Shown here: in pieces, positions 8,588 to 16,524 of the stretch | Layout of the letters: the number at the start of each line of letters is the position of its first letter | How positions within the stretch are numbered: position 1 is the stretch's first letter | NCBI RefSeq assembly: GCF_003614925.1 | Contig: NZ_QYLP01000099.1 | Location: 38,428 to 102,427, forward strand | Source: Arthrobacter celericrescens | Lineage (GTDB): Bacteria; Actinomycetota; Actinomycetes; Actinomycetales; Micrococcaceae | Direction: 5' to 3' | DNA: 64,000 bases | The notes under the pieces: generated by a model | What the model was told of the DNA's origin: nothing | The model's database searches: none | The model's input: only the letters and a program-made list of their open reading frames with translations | Translations under genes and position numbers: made by a program

Positions 8588-8660
8588 GGGGCTATAGCTC
8601 AGTTGGTAGAGCGCTTCGTTCGCATCGAAGAGGTCAGGAGTTCGAATCTCCTTAGCTCCA
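8588..8660 (+). tRNA. tRNA-Ala, anticodon CGC
   Basis: A complete cloverleaf can be folded by hand: acceptor GGGGCTA pairs with TAGCTCC (one G-U), D stem GCTC/GAGC, anticodon stem CTTCG/CGAAG with loop TTCGCAT giving anticodon CGC, and T stem AGGAG/CTCCT with loop TTCGAAT. Discriminator base A; the 3' CCA is not encoded. It reads GCG, a very common codon here. Confidence 0.97.
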
Positions 8661-8683
8661 CATTCCCCCTAACGGTTGCCGGG

Positions 8684-9379
8684 TTACCGGCTCGATTGCA
8701 GCAGCCCGGCCACTTTTTCGGCCGTCTCCTTCGCGGATCCCGGGTTCTGTCCGGTGACCAGGTTTCCATCGGCAACGACGTAGGAAACGAAGGGAAGCCT
8801 GGCTTTTTCGTAGCGCGCACCACGCTTCTTCATCTCTTCCTCCACGTTGTACGGAACGAGCTTGTCCACTCGGGCGAGGACCTCCTCCTGCCATGCGAAG
8901 CCCGTGACCTTGCGCCCGGCGACAAGATACGAGCCGTCCGAGAGCCTCGTGTTCAGCAGCCCGCAGTAACCGTGGCAGACCGAGGAGACGATGCCGCCCT
9001 GTTCGAAGATCCCGCGGGTGATGCGGTGGAGGCCTTCGCTGTCGGGAAAGTCGTACATCACCCCGTGCCCGCCGGTGAAGTAGATCGCGTCGTAGTCCGC
9101 CGGGTCGACCTGGTCGGGACGGAGCGTGTTTTCAAGCAGCACCATCCGGCCAGGATCGTCACGCCACGCCTTCGAGGTCCTGTCGTAGCTGGGAAATTTC
9201 AACGACCGCGGCTCCAGGGGCGCGGGACCGCCCTGCGGGCTGACGATGGACTGCTCGAAGCCCCGGTCCTCGAAGACCTGCCAGGCATGGGTGAGTTCGG
9301 ACAGCCAAAGCCCCGTGGGATGCGAGGGATCGTCGTAGTGGCCGACGTTCGTGACGACGTTCAGGATGCGCTTGGCCAT
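8684..9379 (-). CDS. DJ-1/PfpI family type 1 glutamine amidotransferase-like protein
   Basis: 231 residues. The nucleophile elbow VCHGYCG places the reactive cysteine at residue 135, with the conserved partner Glu28 in WLSELTHAW and the GGHGVMYD loop near 104. This is the Hsp31/HchA-like branch, whose members act as glyoxalase-III-type enzymes or protein deglycases in stress. It is monocistronic, encoded opposite to its neighbours. The exact substrate cannot be told from sequence. Confidence 0.9.
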   Translation of the reverse strand: MAKRILNVVTNVGHYDDPSHPTGLWLSELTHAWQVFEDRGFEQSIVSPQGGPAPLEPRSLKFPSYDRTSKAWRDDPGRMVLLENTLRPDQVDPADYDAIYFTGGHGVMYDFPDSEGLHRITRGIFEQGGIVSSVCHGYCGLLNTRLSDGSYLVAGRKVTGFAWQEEVLARVDKLVPYNVEEEMKKRGARYEKARLPFVSYVVADGNLVTGQNPGSAKETAEKVAGLLQSSR

Positions 9380-9522
9380 GGTCTGACTGCTTTCCGTGGG
9401 CTGGGCGTTCGGTGGATGAACTGTACTTGATGGCGGCCCATTCCGTTCCGGGGCGCGTTGTTCCCTAGGATCGTCATGAGGCCAACGAAAATCCAGGCCA
9501 ACGGCATCCAGAGGGAGCAGGC

Positions 9523-10026
9523 ATGGCGGACAAACTGCATCTGGCGCACGGTGCCGGGTCCGGCCCGACCTTGGCCGGCCCGATCCTGACCGGTATTGTC
9601 CCGCACCACCGGGCGGCTGTGCTCCAGCAAGCAGCGGACCTGGCGCTCCGGACCGGCGCCGAACTGTTGCTGGCCTATGTCGACCCGGCCCTCGACGGCG
9701 AGCGGCAGCCCATCGATCCGGACGCCGTCGACGACGACGCCGCGGACATTGCCTCCGAGCTCAGGGCCTGGATCGCCGCGCAACTGGAGGGTTCCGGCGT
9801 CGACTGGTCCTTCACGGTCCTCGCCGGAGACCCGGCACACGAACTCCTTCGCTACGCCGCCGACACCGGAGCCTCCACCATCGTGGTGGGAAGCAAGGAA
9901 CACGGCCTGGGGCGGTACCTGGAGGCACTGGCCGGAGGGTCGCTGGGAGAACGGCTCGCCCGGCACGCCGGCCCGCCGGTGCTCATCGTCCCGCTCGGCC
10001 GGCAGCCGGAGGACGATGCCCGGTGA
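9523..10026 (+). CDS. Universal stress protein (UspA family)
   Basis: 167 residues, one Usp domain. The ATP-binding signature is visible in the C-terminal third: VVGSKEHGLGRYLEALAGGSLGERL followed by PPVLIVP. An N-terminal extension of about 20 residues (LAHGAGSGPTLAGP) precedes the usual ILTGI start. ATG at 9523 has GGAG upstream at good spacing. Its stop overlaps the GTG of the first crcB by four bases, so it is translationally coupled with the fluoride channel genes. Confidence 0.9.
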   Translation: MADKLHLAHGAGSGPTLAGPILTGIVPHHRAAVLQQAADLALRTGAELLLAYVDPALDGERQPIDPDAVDDDAADIASELRAWIAAQLEGSGVDWSFTVLAGDPAHELLRYAADTGASTIVVGSKEHGLGRYLEALAGGSLGERLARHAGPPVLIVPLGRQPEDDAR

Positions 10027-10460
10027 AGCGTCCCCTGCACCTGCATCCGCAATACCTCGCGCTCGTGGCGGGAGGCGGCGTCCTGGGCGCCCTGGCCCGT
10101 TACGGGCTTGGAGAGGCGATCCCGTCGCCGGGCCAATGGCCCTTGTCCACGCTGCTGATCAACCTCTCGGGGGCCTTCGTGCTTGGCTGGCTGCTTGAAT
10201 CCCTCGCGCGCAAGGGCCCGGACGAGGGCCGCCGCCGCCTGATCCGCCTCACCGCCGGCACCGGCTTCCTGGGGGCCTTCACCACGTACAGCACCTTCAG
10301 CGTGGAAACCGTGCAACTGTTCGACGCCGGCCGCGCCGCCGATGCGTTCGGCTACCTCGCGGCGTCCCTGCTCGGCGGCGTGCTTGCGACGTTCGCGGGC
10401 ATCGCCTTGGGGCAGCGCCTGCACAAGGGGCGGACCGGGTTTGCCGGGGGTGCGCGATGA
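10023..10460 (+). CDS. crcB: Fluoride channel subunit CrcB (first copy)
   Basis: 145 residues with four predicted helices. Diagnostic Fluc motifs are present: GGVLGALARYGLG at the N terminus, INLSGAFVLGW in helix 2 and the GFLGAFTTYSTFSVE segment with the pore phenylalanines and central sodium-site break. GTG start overlaps the preceding usp stop; its own stop overlaps the next crcB ATG. Actinobacterial pairs of this kind form a dual-topology heterodimer that exports fluoride. No fluoride riboswitch is seen upstream. Confidence 0.95.
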   Translation: MKRPLHLHPQYLALVAGGGVLGALARYGLGEAIPSPGQWPLSTLLINLSGAFVLGWLLESLARKGPDEGRRRLIRLTAGTGFLGAFTTYSTFSVETVQLFDAGRAADAFGYLAASLLGGVLATFAGIALGQRLHKGRTGFAGGAR

Positions 10461-10825
10461 CGGTGCTGCTGCTCGGACTCGCCGGCGGAGCAGGGGCCGT
10501 GGCTCGGTTCCTGGTGGACGGGCTGGTGCGGGCACGTTTCCGGACCGCACTGCCCTGGGGGACCATCCTGATCAACGTGTCGGGTTCGCTGCTGCTGGGC
10601 CTTCTGGCCGGCGCGGTGATGCGCAACCATTCCCTGTCCTCGCTCCAGGCCGTCCTGGGCACGGGATTCCTGGGCGGCTACACCACCTTCAGCACGGCCA
10701 GCGTCGAGACCGTGAGGCTCATCCAATCAGGCCGGACCGGGCTGGCACTGCTCAACGCCCTGGGCACCATGGTGGCAGCGGTGGGAGCCGCCGCTGCCGG
10801 CGTCGCGCTGGGGTCGCTCGGTTAG
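10457..10825 (+). CDS. crcB: Fluoride channel subunit CrcB (second copy)
   Basis: 122 residues, four helices. It keeps the same motif order as its partner: GGAGAVARFLVDG, INVSGSLLLGLL and GFLGGYTTFSTASVE. It is shorter than the first copy and lacks its N-terminal extension. The start codon overlaps the previous stop by four bases (ATGA), implying coupled synthesis and assembly of an antiparallel heterodimer in the membrane. Confidence 0.95.
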   Translation: MTVLLLGLAGGAGAVARFLVDGLVRARFRTALPWGTILINVSGSLLLGLLAGAVMRNHSLSSLQAVLGTGFLGGYTTFSTASVETVRLIQSGRTGLALLNALGTMVAAVGAAAAGVALGSLG

Positions 10826-10827
10826 GA

Positions 10828-10861
10828 CCCCGCCCGGCCGGCGCCCCGCCCGGCCGGCGCC
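10828..10861. repeat. Tandem GC-rich repeat, period 16
   Basis: CCCCGCCCGGCCGGCGCC appears at 10828-10845 and again at 10844-10861, overlapping by two bases. It contains nested self-complementary GCCGGC/GGCGCC steps and lies just after the crcB stop. It may act as a transcription end for the operon, but there is no T tract. Confidence 0.6.
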
Positions 10862-10906
10862 TCCCACGGCACCTTCCCACGGCTAGTGGGCGCCGGGACC
10901 GGCGGC

Positions 10907-10912
10907 TAGGAT
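10907..10912 (+). promoter_or_regulatory. -10 box of ferritin, leaderless arrangement
   Basis: TAGGAT ends six bases before the ferritin ATG at 10919; there is no Shine-Dalgarno sequence between them. Confidence 0.5.
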
Positions 10913-10918
10913 CGGTCC

Positions 10919-11446
10919 ATGGCCAAGACATTCCATGAGCTCCTGTCCGAACAGATCGGCAACGAGTTTGCCGCATCCCAGCAATACATCGCCGTGGCAG
11001 TCTATTTCGCTGGCGAAGACCTGCCGCAGCTCGCGGCGCATTTCTACCGGCAATCCCTGGAGGAACGCAACCACGCCATGATGATGGTCCAGTACATGCT
11101 GGACCGGAACCTGCCCGTGTCCGTCCCCGGCATCCCCGAGGTCCGCAACGACTTCGCCGACGTCCGGGAGCCCATCGCGCTGGCCCTTGCCCAGGAGAAG
11201 CAGGTGACAAGCAACATCGAGGAGCTCTTCCGCGCCGCCCGCGGACAGAACGATCCCCTCGGTGAGCAGTTCATGCTGTGGTTCCTGAAGGAACAGGTGG
11301 AGGAAGTCGCCTCCATGACCACGCTGCTGAACATCGCCGAACGCGCGGACAACCTCTTCGACATCGAAAACTACGTGGCCCGCGAACATGTGGGCGACGG
11401 CGGCCGGGACTCCGGCGCGCCGTCCGCCGCCGGCGGGGCGATCTAG
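10919..11446 (+). CDS. Non-haem ferritin
   Basis: 175 residues. The four-helix ferritin fold is clear: Glu16 in EQIGNEFAASQQY, the ExxH pair Glu49/His52 in SLEERNHAMMM forming the ferroxidase site, and further acidic residues in the FLKEQVEEVASM helix. It oxidises and stores iron in the cytoplasm. The C terminus has a Gly/Asp/Ser-rich tail beyond the ferritin core. Expressed on its own from a likely leaderless promoter; no IdeR-like box is evident in the short upstream region. Confidence 0.93.
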   Translation: MAKTFHELLSEQIGNEFAASQQYIAVAVYFAGEDLPQLAAHFYRQSLEERNHAMMMVQYMLDRNLPVSVPGIPEVRNDFADVREPIALALAQEKQVTSNIEELFRAARGQNDPLGEQFMLWFLKEQVEEVASMTTLLNIAERADNLFDIENYVAREHVGDGGRDSGAPSAAGGAI

Positions 11447-11485
11447 CCGGAGCGCCTGCCGGGTAAACCGGAGGACCGGTAGGAC

Positions 11486-12658
11486 TCAGGAGCCGCGGGT
11501 TTCTTCGGAACCCGCGGTTCCGCCGTCGGGAGTGCCGTCGCCTGCCACGACGCGCTCCAGGAGGGAAAGCCTGCTGGCGATCCTCGCCATGTCCACGGGC
11601 AGTGCGGTGCCGTGCCCGGCATCCCAGTCGAGGGGACCGCGGCCTACCAGGAACAACGTGACGTCCTCGTCGTAGAGGACGTCCACGGCGTTGCTGAAGC
11701 GCTGCCACGCGGCCGCGGAACCGTCCGCGGATCCATGCCCGGGGGAGGGGACGCCGTCGATGACCCACACACGGTACTCCGCCGCCAGCGCCAGGTAGTC
11801 CGCCGTCGACATCAGCCCGCCGCACAGCTCCGCGAAAGCCACCCACAGCACATCGCCGGCGGCCTTGACGGCCAGCGGCTGGGCGGTGGGGGTCAGCGTG
11901 CGGTGCTCCGAGGGCGGCGGCGGGAAGAGGCCGAAAGCGCCGAGCTGCCGCGGCGTTCCCGGGCTGATCACGCGGCCCCGGCGGAATCCATCCCGCGTTT
12001 CGCCGTCGTTCCCGGGCGCGGCAGGCTGGCGCCGGAAATCGGTGTTCCCGTTGATCTCCACGATGTCCATCATCTCCTTGATCACCGCAATGGTGGGCAC
12101 AAAATGGTCGTGCCACAAGGGGTTCGGCAACAGCTGTTCCGGAGGATAGTTCGACGTGACCACCAAAGGGACCCGCCGTTCCGCCGCGGTGCGCAGCAGG
12201 CGGGCGATGAACATGCCGTCGCCCACGTCGTGGACGTGGAACTCGTCGAAGCACAGCACGTCGATGTCGGCGAGCAGCGCGTCCACGGCCTGCTGGACGG
12301 CCGTCCTGTCGGCCCCGGACACGGAGGCGGTGCGCACGCCCGTGTGCAGTTTGCGGAAGAAGTCGTGGAAGTGCACCCGCCGCTTGCGGCCGGGAAGCTG
12401 GCGGTAGAAGCTGTCCATCACCCAGCTCTTGCCCCGGCCCACCGGGCCGTGGAGGTAGACGCTCCGGGGCGTCCGGCGGCGCAGCAGCCGCGGCGGGAAG
12501 CGGCGGAGCGGCACTGCCTTGGACTGCCCGACGGCGGCCCCCAGTTCGCAGAGGCGGCGCGCGGCGGCTGCCTGGCTGGTTTCCAGGGCGAAGCCCGCGG
12601 CGGCCGCCTCGGCTTCGATTCCCGCCATCAGCAGGACCTCGTCCGGGGCAGGCGTCAC
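11486..12658 (-). CDS. zapE: ZapE/AFG1-like cell division ATPase
   Basis: 390 residues from a GTG at 12658 that overlaps the corA stop by four bases (GTGA); a longer frame upstream lies wholly inside corA and is rejected. Walker A is GPVGRGKS, Walker B is VLCFDEFH, with sensor region VTSNYPPEQL downstream, typical of the AFG1/ZapE family. ZapE regulates the division ring in proteobacteria; in actinobacteria the role is inferred. A proline- and glycine-rich insertion around NTDFRRQPAAPGNDGE is seen mid-protein. Confidence 0.88.
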   Translation of the reverse strand: MTPAPDEVLLMAGIEAEAAAAGFALETSQAAAARRLCELGAAVGQSKAVPLRRFPPRLLRRRTPRSVYLHGPVGRGKSWVMDSFYRQLPGRKRRVHFHDFFRKLHTGVRTASVSGADRTAVQQAVDALLADIDVLCFDEFHVHDVGDGMFIARLLRTAAERRVPLVVTSNYPPEQLLPNPLWHDHFVPTIAVIKEMMDIVEINGNTDFRRQPAAPGNDGETRDGFRRGRVISPGTPRQLGAFGLFPPPPSEHRTLTPTAQPLAVKAAGDVLWVAFAELCGGLMSTADYLALAAEYRVWVIDGVPSPGHGSADGSAAAWQRFSNAVDVLYDEDVTLFLVGRGPLDWDAGHGTALPVDMARIASRLSLLERVVAGDGTPDGGTAGSEETRGS

Positions 12659-13650
12659 AGCCAGCCCTTCCGTTTGAAGATCCCATACATGAGCAGCGCC
12701 GCCCCGAACATCATGAGGATCGCCATCGGGTAGCCGGCCAGCCAATGCAGCTCAGGCATGAAATCGAAGTTCATGCCGTACACGCCGGCCACGAACGATG
12801 GGGCGAAGAGGATGGCCGCCCACGAGGAAATCTTCTTGACCTGTTCGTTCTGCGCGGCGCTGGCCTCGTTCTGCCGGTTGGCGGTGAGGGTGCCGTCCAG
12901 GGTGAGCGCGTTCTGGAGCAATTCCCGGAAGCCCTGTACCTTGGAGATGAGGTGCTCCACGTGGTCCTCGACGTCGCGCAGGTTGCGTTGGAGTTCGATG
13001 TCCACGCCGTACTTGGCGAAGCCACCGCGCAACAGGGAGATCATGTCCGGCAGCGGATTGATGGCGCGCTGGAACTGGATGACCTCCCGGGCGAGTTCGT
13101 AGATCCTCCGCGAGACCGCAGTGTCGCCGCTGAACAACTGGTCCTCGATTTCGTCGATGTCGTTCTCAAGCCCCGCGACCACCGGGGCGTAGTCGTCCAC
13201 CACCTGGTCCAGCAGGCCGTAGAGCACGGCTTCGGGTCCGCAGGCCATGAGCTCGGGCTGGCCTTCCAGACGGCGGCGCACCTGGGCCACCCCGGCGGTT
13301 TCGGCCTGCCGGATGGTGACCACGAAGTTCTTGCCCGTGAAGACGTGCAGCTCGCCGAACTCGACCGTTTCCGTCTGGTCCAGGTAGCGGGCCGGCCGGA
13401 GCACGGTGAAAAGGATGTCGTCGTACCGTTCCAGCTTGGGCCGCTGGTGGGCCTGGATGGCGTCCTCGACGGCGAGCTGGTGGAGCTGGAACTCGTCCGC
13501 CACCGCCGCCATTTCTCCCTCGGACGGGCGGTACAGGCCGATCCACGCCATGCCGCCGTGCTGCGAGAGGGTTTCGAAGGACTGCTCCAGGCTGGGCGGG
13601 GTGGCGCTGCGGACGCCCTTCACGTAGATGGCGTTGTCGATGATGGTCAT
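12655..13650 (-). CDS. corA: CorA-family magnesium/cobalt transporter
   Basis: 331 residues from the ATG at 13650, chosen because AAGGAA sits at correct spacing; the frame is open 16 codons further up. A large soluble N-terminal domain with long helices precedes two C-terminal transmembrane helices and the selectivity motif YGMNFDFMPE. It forms a pentameric channel for Mg2+ and related ions. Overlaps zapE, so the pair is one transcription unit. Confidence 0.95.
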   Translation of the reverse strand: MTIIDNAIYVKGVRSATPPSLEQSFETLSQHGGMAWIGLYRPSEGEMAAVADEFQLHQLAVEDAIQAHQRPKLERYDDILFTVLRPARYLDQTETVEFGELHVFTGKNFVVTIRQAETAGVAQVRRRLEGQPELMACGPEAVLYGLLDQVVDDYAPVVAGLENDIDEIEDQLFSGDTAVSRRIYELAREVIQFQRAINPLPDMISLLRGGFAKYGVDIELQRNLRDVEDHVEHLISKVQGFRELLQNALTLDGTLTANRQNEASAAQNEQVKKISSWAAILFAPSFVAGVYGMNFDFMPELHWLAGYPMAILMMFGAALLMYGIFKRKGWL

Positions 13651-13666
13651 GGGCGTTCCTTCCGCC

Positions 13667-14092
13667 CTAGGGGAGGGCTCCGATGATGGCTCCGGCAACC
13701 GTCAGGGCAACGATGTCATGGCCTGAATCGATCAGCGTCACCGTGGCCGCCCTGCCGGCAAACCCATTGTGGATGACATGCCCGCCGGCACGGAAAACGA
13801 CGGCCGCCACGAAGCCGAAGAGCCCGGCCGTCAGCGGCGTGTCAAGGCCGAGGGCGCCGGCGAGCACCGCCAGCAGGATGCTGCTCATCGCCGCGGCCAG
13901 CATCATCGGCACCCAGATCGCGGCGCCGCCGTCGAGCGCTTTGAGCTCCTTTTCGGTCCGCGCGATCGCCTCCATCCACTTCCGCCCGAACACAGCGGGC
14001 ATGTACCAGAGGAAGCCGATCAGCATGCTCGAAGCGAACGCCAGGAGCACGGCGAGCCAGTTGATGTTCAGGATGTGTGACAGCCAGTCCAT
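13667..14092 (-). CDS. DUF1761 family membrane protein
   Basis: 141 residues with four predicted transmembrane helices. Family hallmarks are the N-terminal LIGFLWYMPAVFGRKWM segment and the closing HDIVALTVAGAIIGALP. The function of DUF1761 is unknown. It lies 16 bases before corA and nine bases after the Lrp gene on the same strand, so the four genes may be transcribed together. Confidence 0.88.
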   Translation of the reverse strand: MDWLSHILNINWLAVLLAFASSMLIGFLWYMPAVFGRKWMEAIARTEKELKALDGGAAIWVPMMLAAAMSSILLAVLAGALGLDTPLTAGLFGFVAAVVFRAGGHVIHNGFAGRAATVTLIDSGHDIVALTVAGAIIGALP

Positions 14093-14101
14093 GGCCGCAT
14101 C

Positions 14102-14626
14102 CTAGTCCCCGTGGCTGGCAGCCTGCCGGGCGCGCTGCCGGGACGGCGTCGCTGCAGGGGTCCCCGCGAGCCTTTCGATGAGGGGTGTGCTGCGGTATGC
14201 GAGGTGGGTGTGCAGGGCCAGGACGGTCTCGCTGCGGATCACCCCTTTGACTTTCAGGATGGCGCGCAACGCCGACTGCAGGCTGTGCGTGTCCGTGGCC
14301 ACCACCCGGCACAGCAGGTCGCCCCGGCCCGAGATCTCGTGGACCTCCAGGATCTGCGGGATGAGGCGCAGCGCCCCGACCACTCCGTCCAGTTCCCGGT
14401 GGGTCACCTCGAGCGTCACGAAGCCGACGACGTCGTAACCCAGCTTTTCGAGGTCCACCTCGCGGCCGCCGTCGTTCAGGACGCCGGAGCGCAGCAGGCG
14501 CCGCAGCCGGCTTTGCGCGGTGTTGCGGGCGATGCCGAGGGCATCGCTGAGTTCGCCGATCTGGATCCGCGGATCGCGGAGCAGCTCAAGCAGGATCTTC
14601 AGGTCGGTGGGGTCCAGATTGTTCAA
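14102..14626 (-). CDS. Lrp/AsnC family transcriptional regulator
   Basis: 174 residues: an N-terminal winged helix-turn-helix (about residues 5-60, LDPTDLKILLELLRDPRIQ and ALGIARNTAQSRLRRL) and a C-terminal RAM ligand-sensing domain (about 70-150). It is divergent from an MFS transporter gene, so it most likely controls that pump and itself through the shared 173-base region. The effector is unknown, probably an amino acid. The last 20 residues are an Arg/Ala-rich tail. Confidence 0.92.
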   Translation of the reverse strand: MNNLDPTDLKILLELLRDPRIQIGELSDALGIARNTAQSRLRRLLRSGVLNDGGREVDLEKLGYDVVGFVTLEVTHRELDGVVGALRLIPQILEVHEISGRGDLLCRVVATDTHSLQSALRAILKVKGVIRSETVLALHTHLAYRSTPLIERLAGTPAATPSRQRARQAASHGD

Positions 14627-14659
14627 ATCATCACTCCGGCGCAGCGAGCAGGGAAACTA

Positions 14660-14676
14660 TTGACTGTTTTGCTCAA
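14660..14676. promoter_or_regulatory. Candidate Lrp operator and MFS promoter
   Basis: An inverted half-site pair TTGA-N9-TCAA lies between the divergent Lrp and MFS genes. TTGACT (14660-14665) could also be the -35 of the MFS gene, with ATCAAT (14684-14689) 18 bases downstream. Confidence 0.45.
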
Positions 14677-14799
14677 TTATTCCATCAATGACTGAGCTGC
14701 GTCGCAGTCCTGAGGCATTCTGTTGCCATCCACATCCGGGCGGTGGCGGCAGGGCCCACAAGGCAGCCGTTGCGCGCCCGCCAAGGCAAGGGCACCACG

Positions 14800-16044
14800 A
14801 TGACTGTCTTCAGCGAACTGCGCATGCGCCCGGCCACGGCTGTCCGCCGCGGCTGGAACGCCTCCACTTCCACCCGGCTGGTGCTGGCCGGCGTCGTCAT
14901 GTTCACCCTGCTGCTGGGCGCGAACCTGGCCACCCCGCTGTACCCCCTGCTGCAGGCGCGGCTGGGGCTCGGCCCGCTGGGGGTCACGGTGGCATTCGCC
15001 AGCTACGTCCTGGCCCTGGTGGCGGTGCTGATGCTGGCCGGACACTGGTCGGACCACATCGGCCGGCGGGCCGCCCTGGTGCTTGCCGTCGTCCTGGGAC
15101 TGGCCGGAAGCCTGGTCTTCGCCGGGGCGGGAAGCCTGTGGATGCTGTGCGCCGGACGGGCGCTGCAGGGCATCGCCGTGGGCCTTGCCACCGGTGCAAG
15201 TTCCGCGGCGCTGCGTGAACTCCTGCCGTCGCGGCCCGAATGGGCGTCCCGGTTCACGCTCCTTGCCTCCTCGGGCGGGGTTGCCGCCGGACCCTTCATC
15301 GGCGGGCTGCTCTCCCTCCTGCCCGGCCCGCTCAGCACGCCGTTCCTGGTGCACGGTGCGCTCCTGCTGCTTCTGCTGGTTCCGCTCTGGTTGCTTGACG
15401 CCCGCCCCGCGATCCGGCCCGCCGTCGGCCCGCGGCCCTACGCAGTGCTCGCACCGAGGCGCCCCTCGGTGTCGCGGGAGGCGAAGGGTGCGTTCGCGCT
15501 CGCGGCCGCGGTGGGCTTCCTTAGCTTCGCCGTCTTCGGTTTCTGTCTTTCCCTTGGCCCGGGCTACTTTGCCTCCGTCCTGGGCACCGACGCCCGCCCC
15601 GTCATGGGGCTGCTGGCTGGCCTTACGCTGGGCGCTTCGGCCCTGAGCCAGCTCTTCCCGCTGCGCGGCAGGATGCTCCTGCCGGCCGGCTTGTCCGTGC
15701 TGGGCGCCGCCGTCATGCTCATGGCTGCCGCCGCTGCCTGGCACAACCCGGTGCTGCTGGTCGTCGCCGGCCTTGCCGCCGGCGTCGGGCAGGGGAGTGC
15801 GTTCCGCCTTGTGTTCAACGACCTCGCCACTAAGGCAGATCCCGCCCGCCACGCCCAGGTCATCAGCACCGTGTATGTCATCACCTACCTGGGGAGCGCC
15901 GTGCCCGTCATCGGCCTGGGACTGGCGTCATCGCTTGTTGGCCTGGGACCCGCGGTGACCGGTTTCGCCCTGATCTGCGGTGCGGCGGCACTGGCCCTGG
16001 CCGTGGTTGCGCTGCGGGGCATCAGGCCGGTTTCCGCGCGATGA
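14800..16044 (+). CDS. MFS transporter
   Basis: 414 residues from the ATG at 14800 (AAGGG upstream), preferred over an in-frame start 19 codons earlier. Twelve transmembrane helices are expected; the loop 2-3 signature reads GHWSDHIGRRAALVL. The family is DHA1-like drug or metabolite efflux. The substrate cannot be told. It is divergent from an Lrp regulator and its last bases overlap the methyltransferase pseudogene on the other strand. Confidence 0.88.
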   Translation: MTVFSELRMRPATAVRRGWNASTSTRLVLAGVVMFTLLLGANLATPLYPLLQARLGLGPLGVTVAFASYVLALVAVLMLAGHWSDHIGRRAALVLAVVLGLAGSLVFAGAGSLWMLCAGRALQGIAVGLATGASSAALRELLPSRPEWASRFTLLASSGGVAAGPFIGGLLSLLPGPLSTPFLVHGALLLLLLVPLWLLDARPAIRPAVGPRPYAVLAPRRPSVSREAKGAFALAAAVGFLSFAVFGFCLSLGPGYFASVLGTDARPVMGLLAGLTLGASALSQLFPLRGRMLLPAGLSVLGAAVMLMAAAAAWHNPVLLVVAGLAAGVGQGSAFRLVFNDLATKADPARHAQVISTVYVITYLGSAVPVIGLGLASSLVGLGPAVTGFALICGAAALALAVVALRGIRPVSAR

Positions 16045-16395
16045 TCGTGTAGGTACACGGCACGCAGTCCCGCTCACCCTCGGGCCAGGCGAAACCACCG
16101 GGAACCTCCAACATCCGCGGGCTGAACCGCCAGGGCAGCAGGCGGTCCTCATCGAGGCGCAGGATCTGCAACCCTGCCCCGATCAAGGCGTTGATGATTT
16201 CGGATAGCGGATGCGGCCACTCGTAGCTGCGCGTATGTGCCAGCTTGCCTTCACCCACGTAACTGGTCTCGTTGTCCCAGGACTGGGGCCGGCCGCTGGC
16301 GAAGTACGGGTACCTGAGCCGTAGCACGTCGACTTCCTGCCCTGGCCAAGGAAATACGATGCCAGGCCCGCGAGGTCCGTCCGGCTGTCAGTCAT
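16022..16395 (-). pseudogene. SAM-dependent methyltransferase with internal deletion
   Basis: The ATG at 16395 begins MTDSRTDLAGLASYF, a typical start for a class I methyltransferase of about 270 residues. The SAM-binding core is missing and the sequence jumps, out of frame, to the C-terminal part (PWPGQEVDVLRLRYPYF, then WDNETSYVGEG, YEWPHPLSEIINALI). The two remnants join at GTATTTC (complement of 16351-16357), which would fit both the N-terminal codons for S-Y-F and a C-terminal V-F-P-W-P. Only about 100 C-terminal residues remain readable, from a GTG at 16327. Non-functional as a methyltransferase. Confidence 0.75.
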
Positions 16396-16447
16396 GGGCC
16401 CGAGCCTACAAGGCGACCGGGCGTTCGCTCGCGCCCACTCCGCAGGA

Positions 16448-16509
16448 ATGCAAAGAGTCATTTGCAAAGAAGTAGTTGCAAAGAAACCATTGCAAAGAGT
16501 TCTTTGCAA
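16448..16509. promoter_or_regulatory. Phased operator array upstream of the ArsR-type regulator
   Basis: TTGCAAAGA occurs at 16462, 16476 and 16490, with a one-mismatch copy at 16448, all exactly 14 bases apart. The last copy forms a 20-base palindrome with TCTTTGCAA (16501-16509). It overlaps the predicted -35 and spacer of the regulator gene. Confidence 0.8.
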
Positions 16510-16518
16510 GCCTATCCT
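16490..16518 (+). promoter_or_regulatory. Leaderless promoter of the ArsR-type gene
   Basis: TTGCAA (16490-16495), 17-base spacer, TATCCT (16513-16518), then six bases to the ATG at 16525. The operator palindrome covers the -35 box, which fits autorepression. Confidence 0.65.
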
Positions 16519-16524
16519 TGAGGC

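Noticed and set aside
8588..8660. tRNA-Ala as a phage or island attachment site
   Set aside because: No integrase, no repeated tRNA 3' end, and the neighbours are ordinary genes.
9430..9522. Possible fluoride riboswitch before usp-crcB-crcB
   Set aside because: I looked for the crcB motif's conserved GAUGG and AAACGCC-type elements and did not see them.
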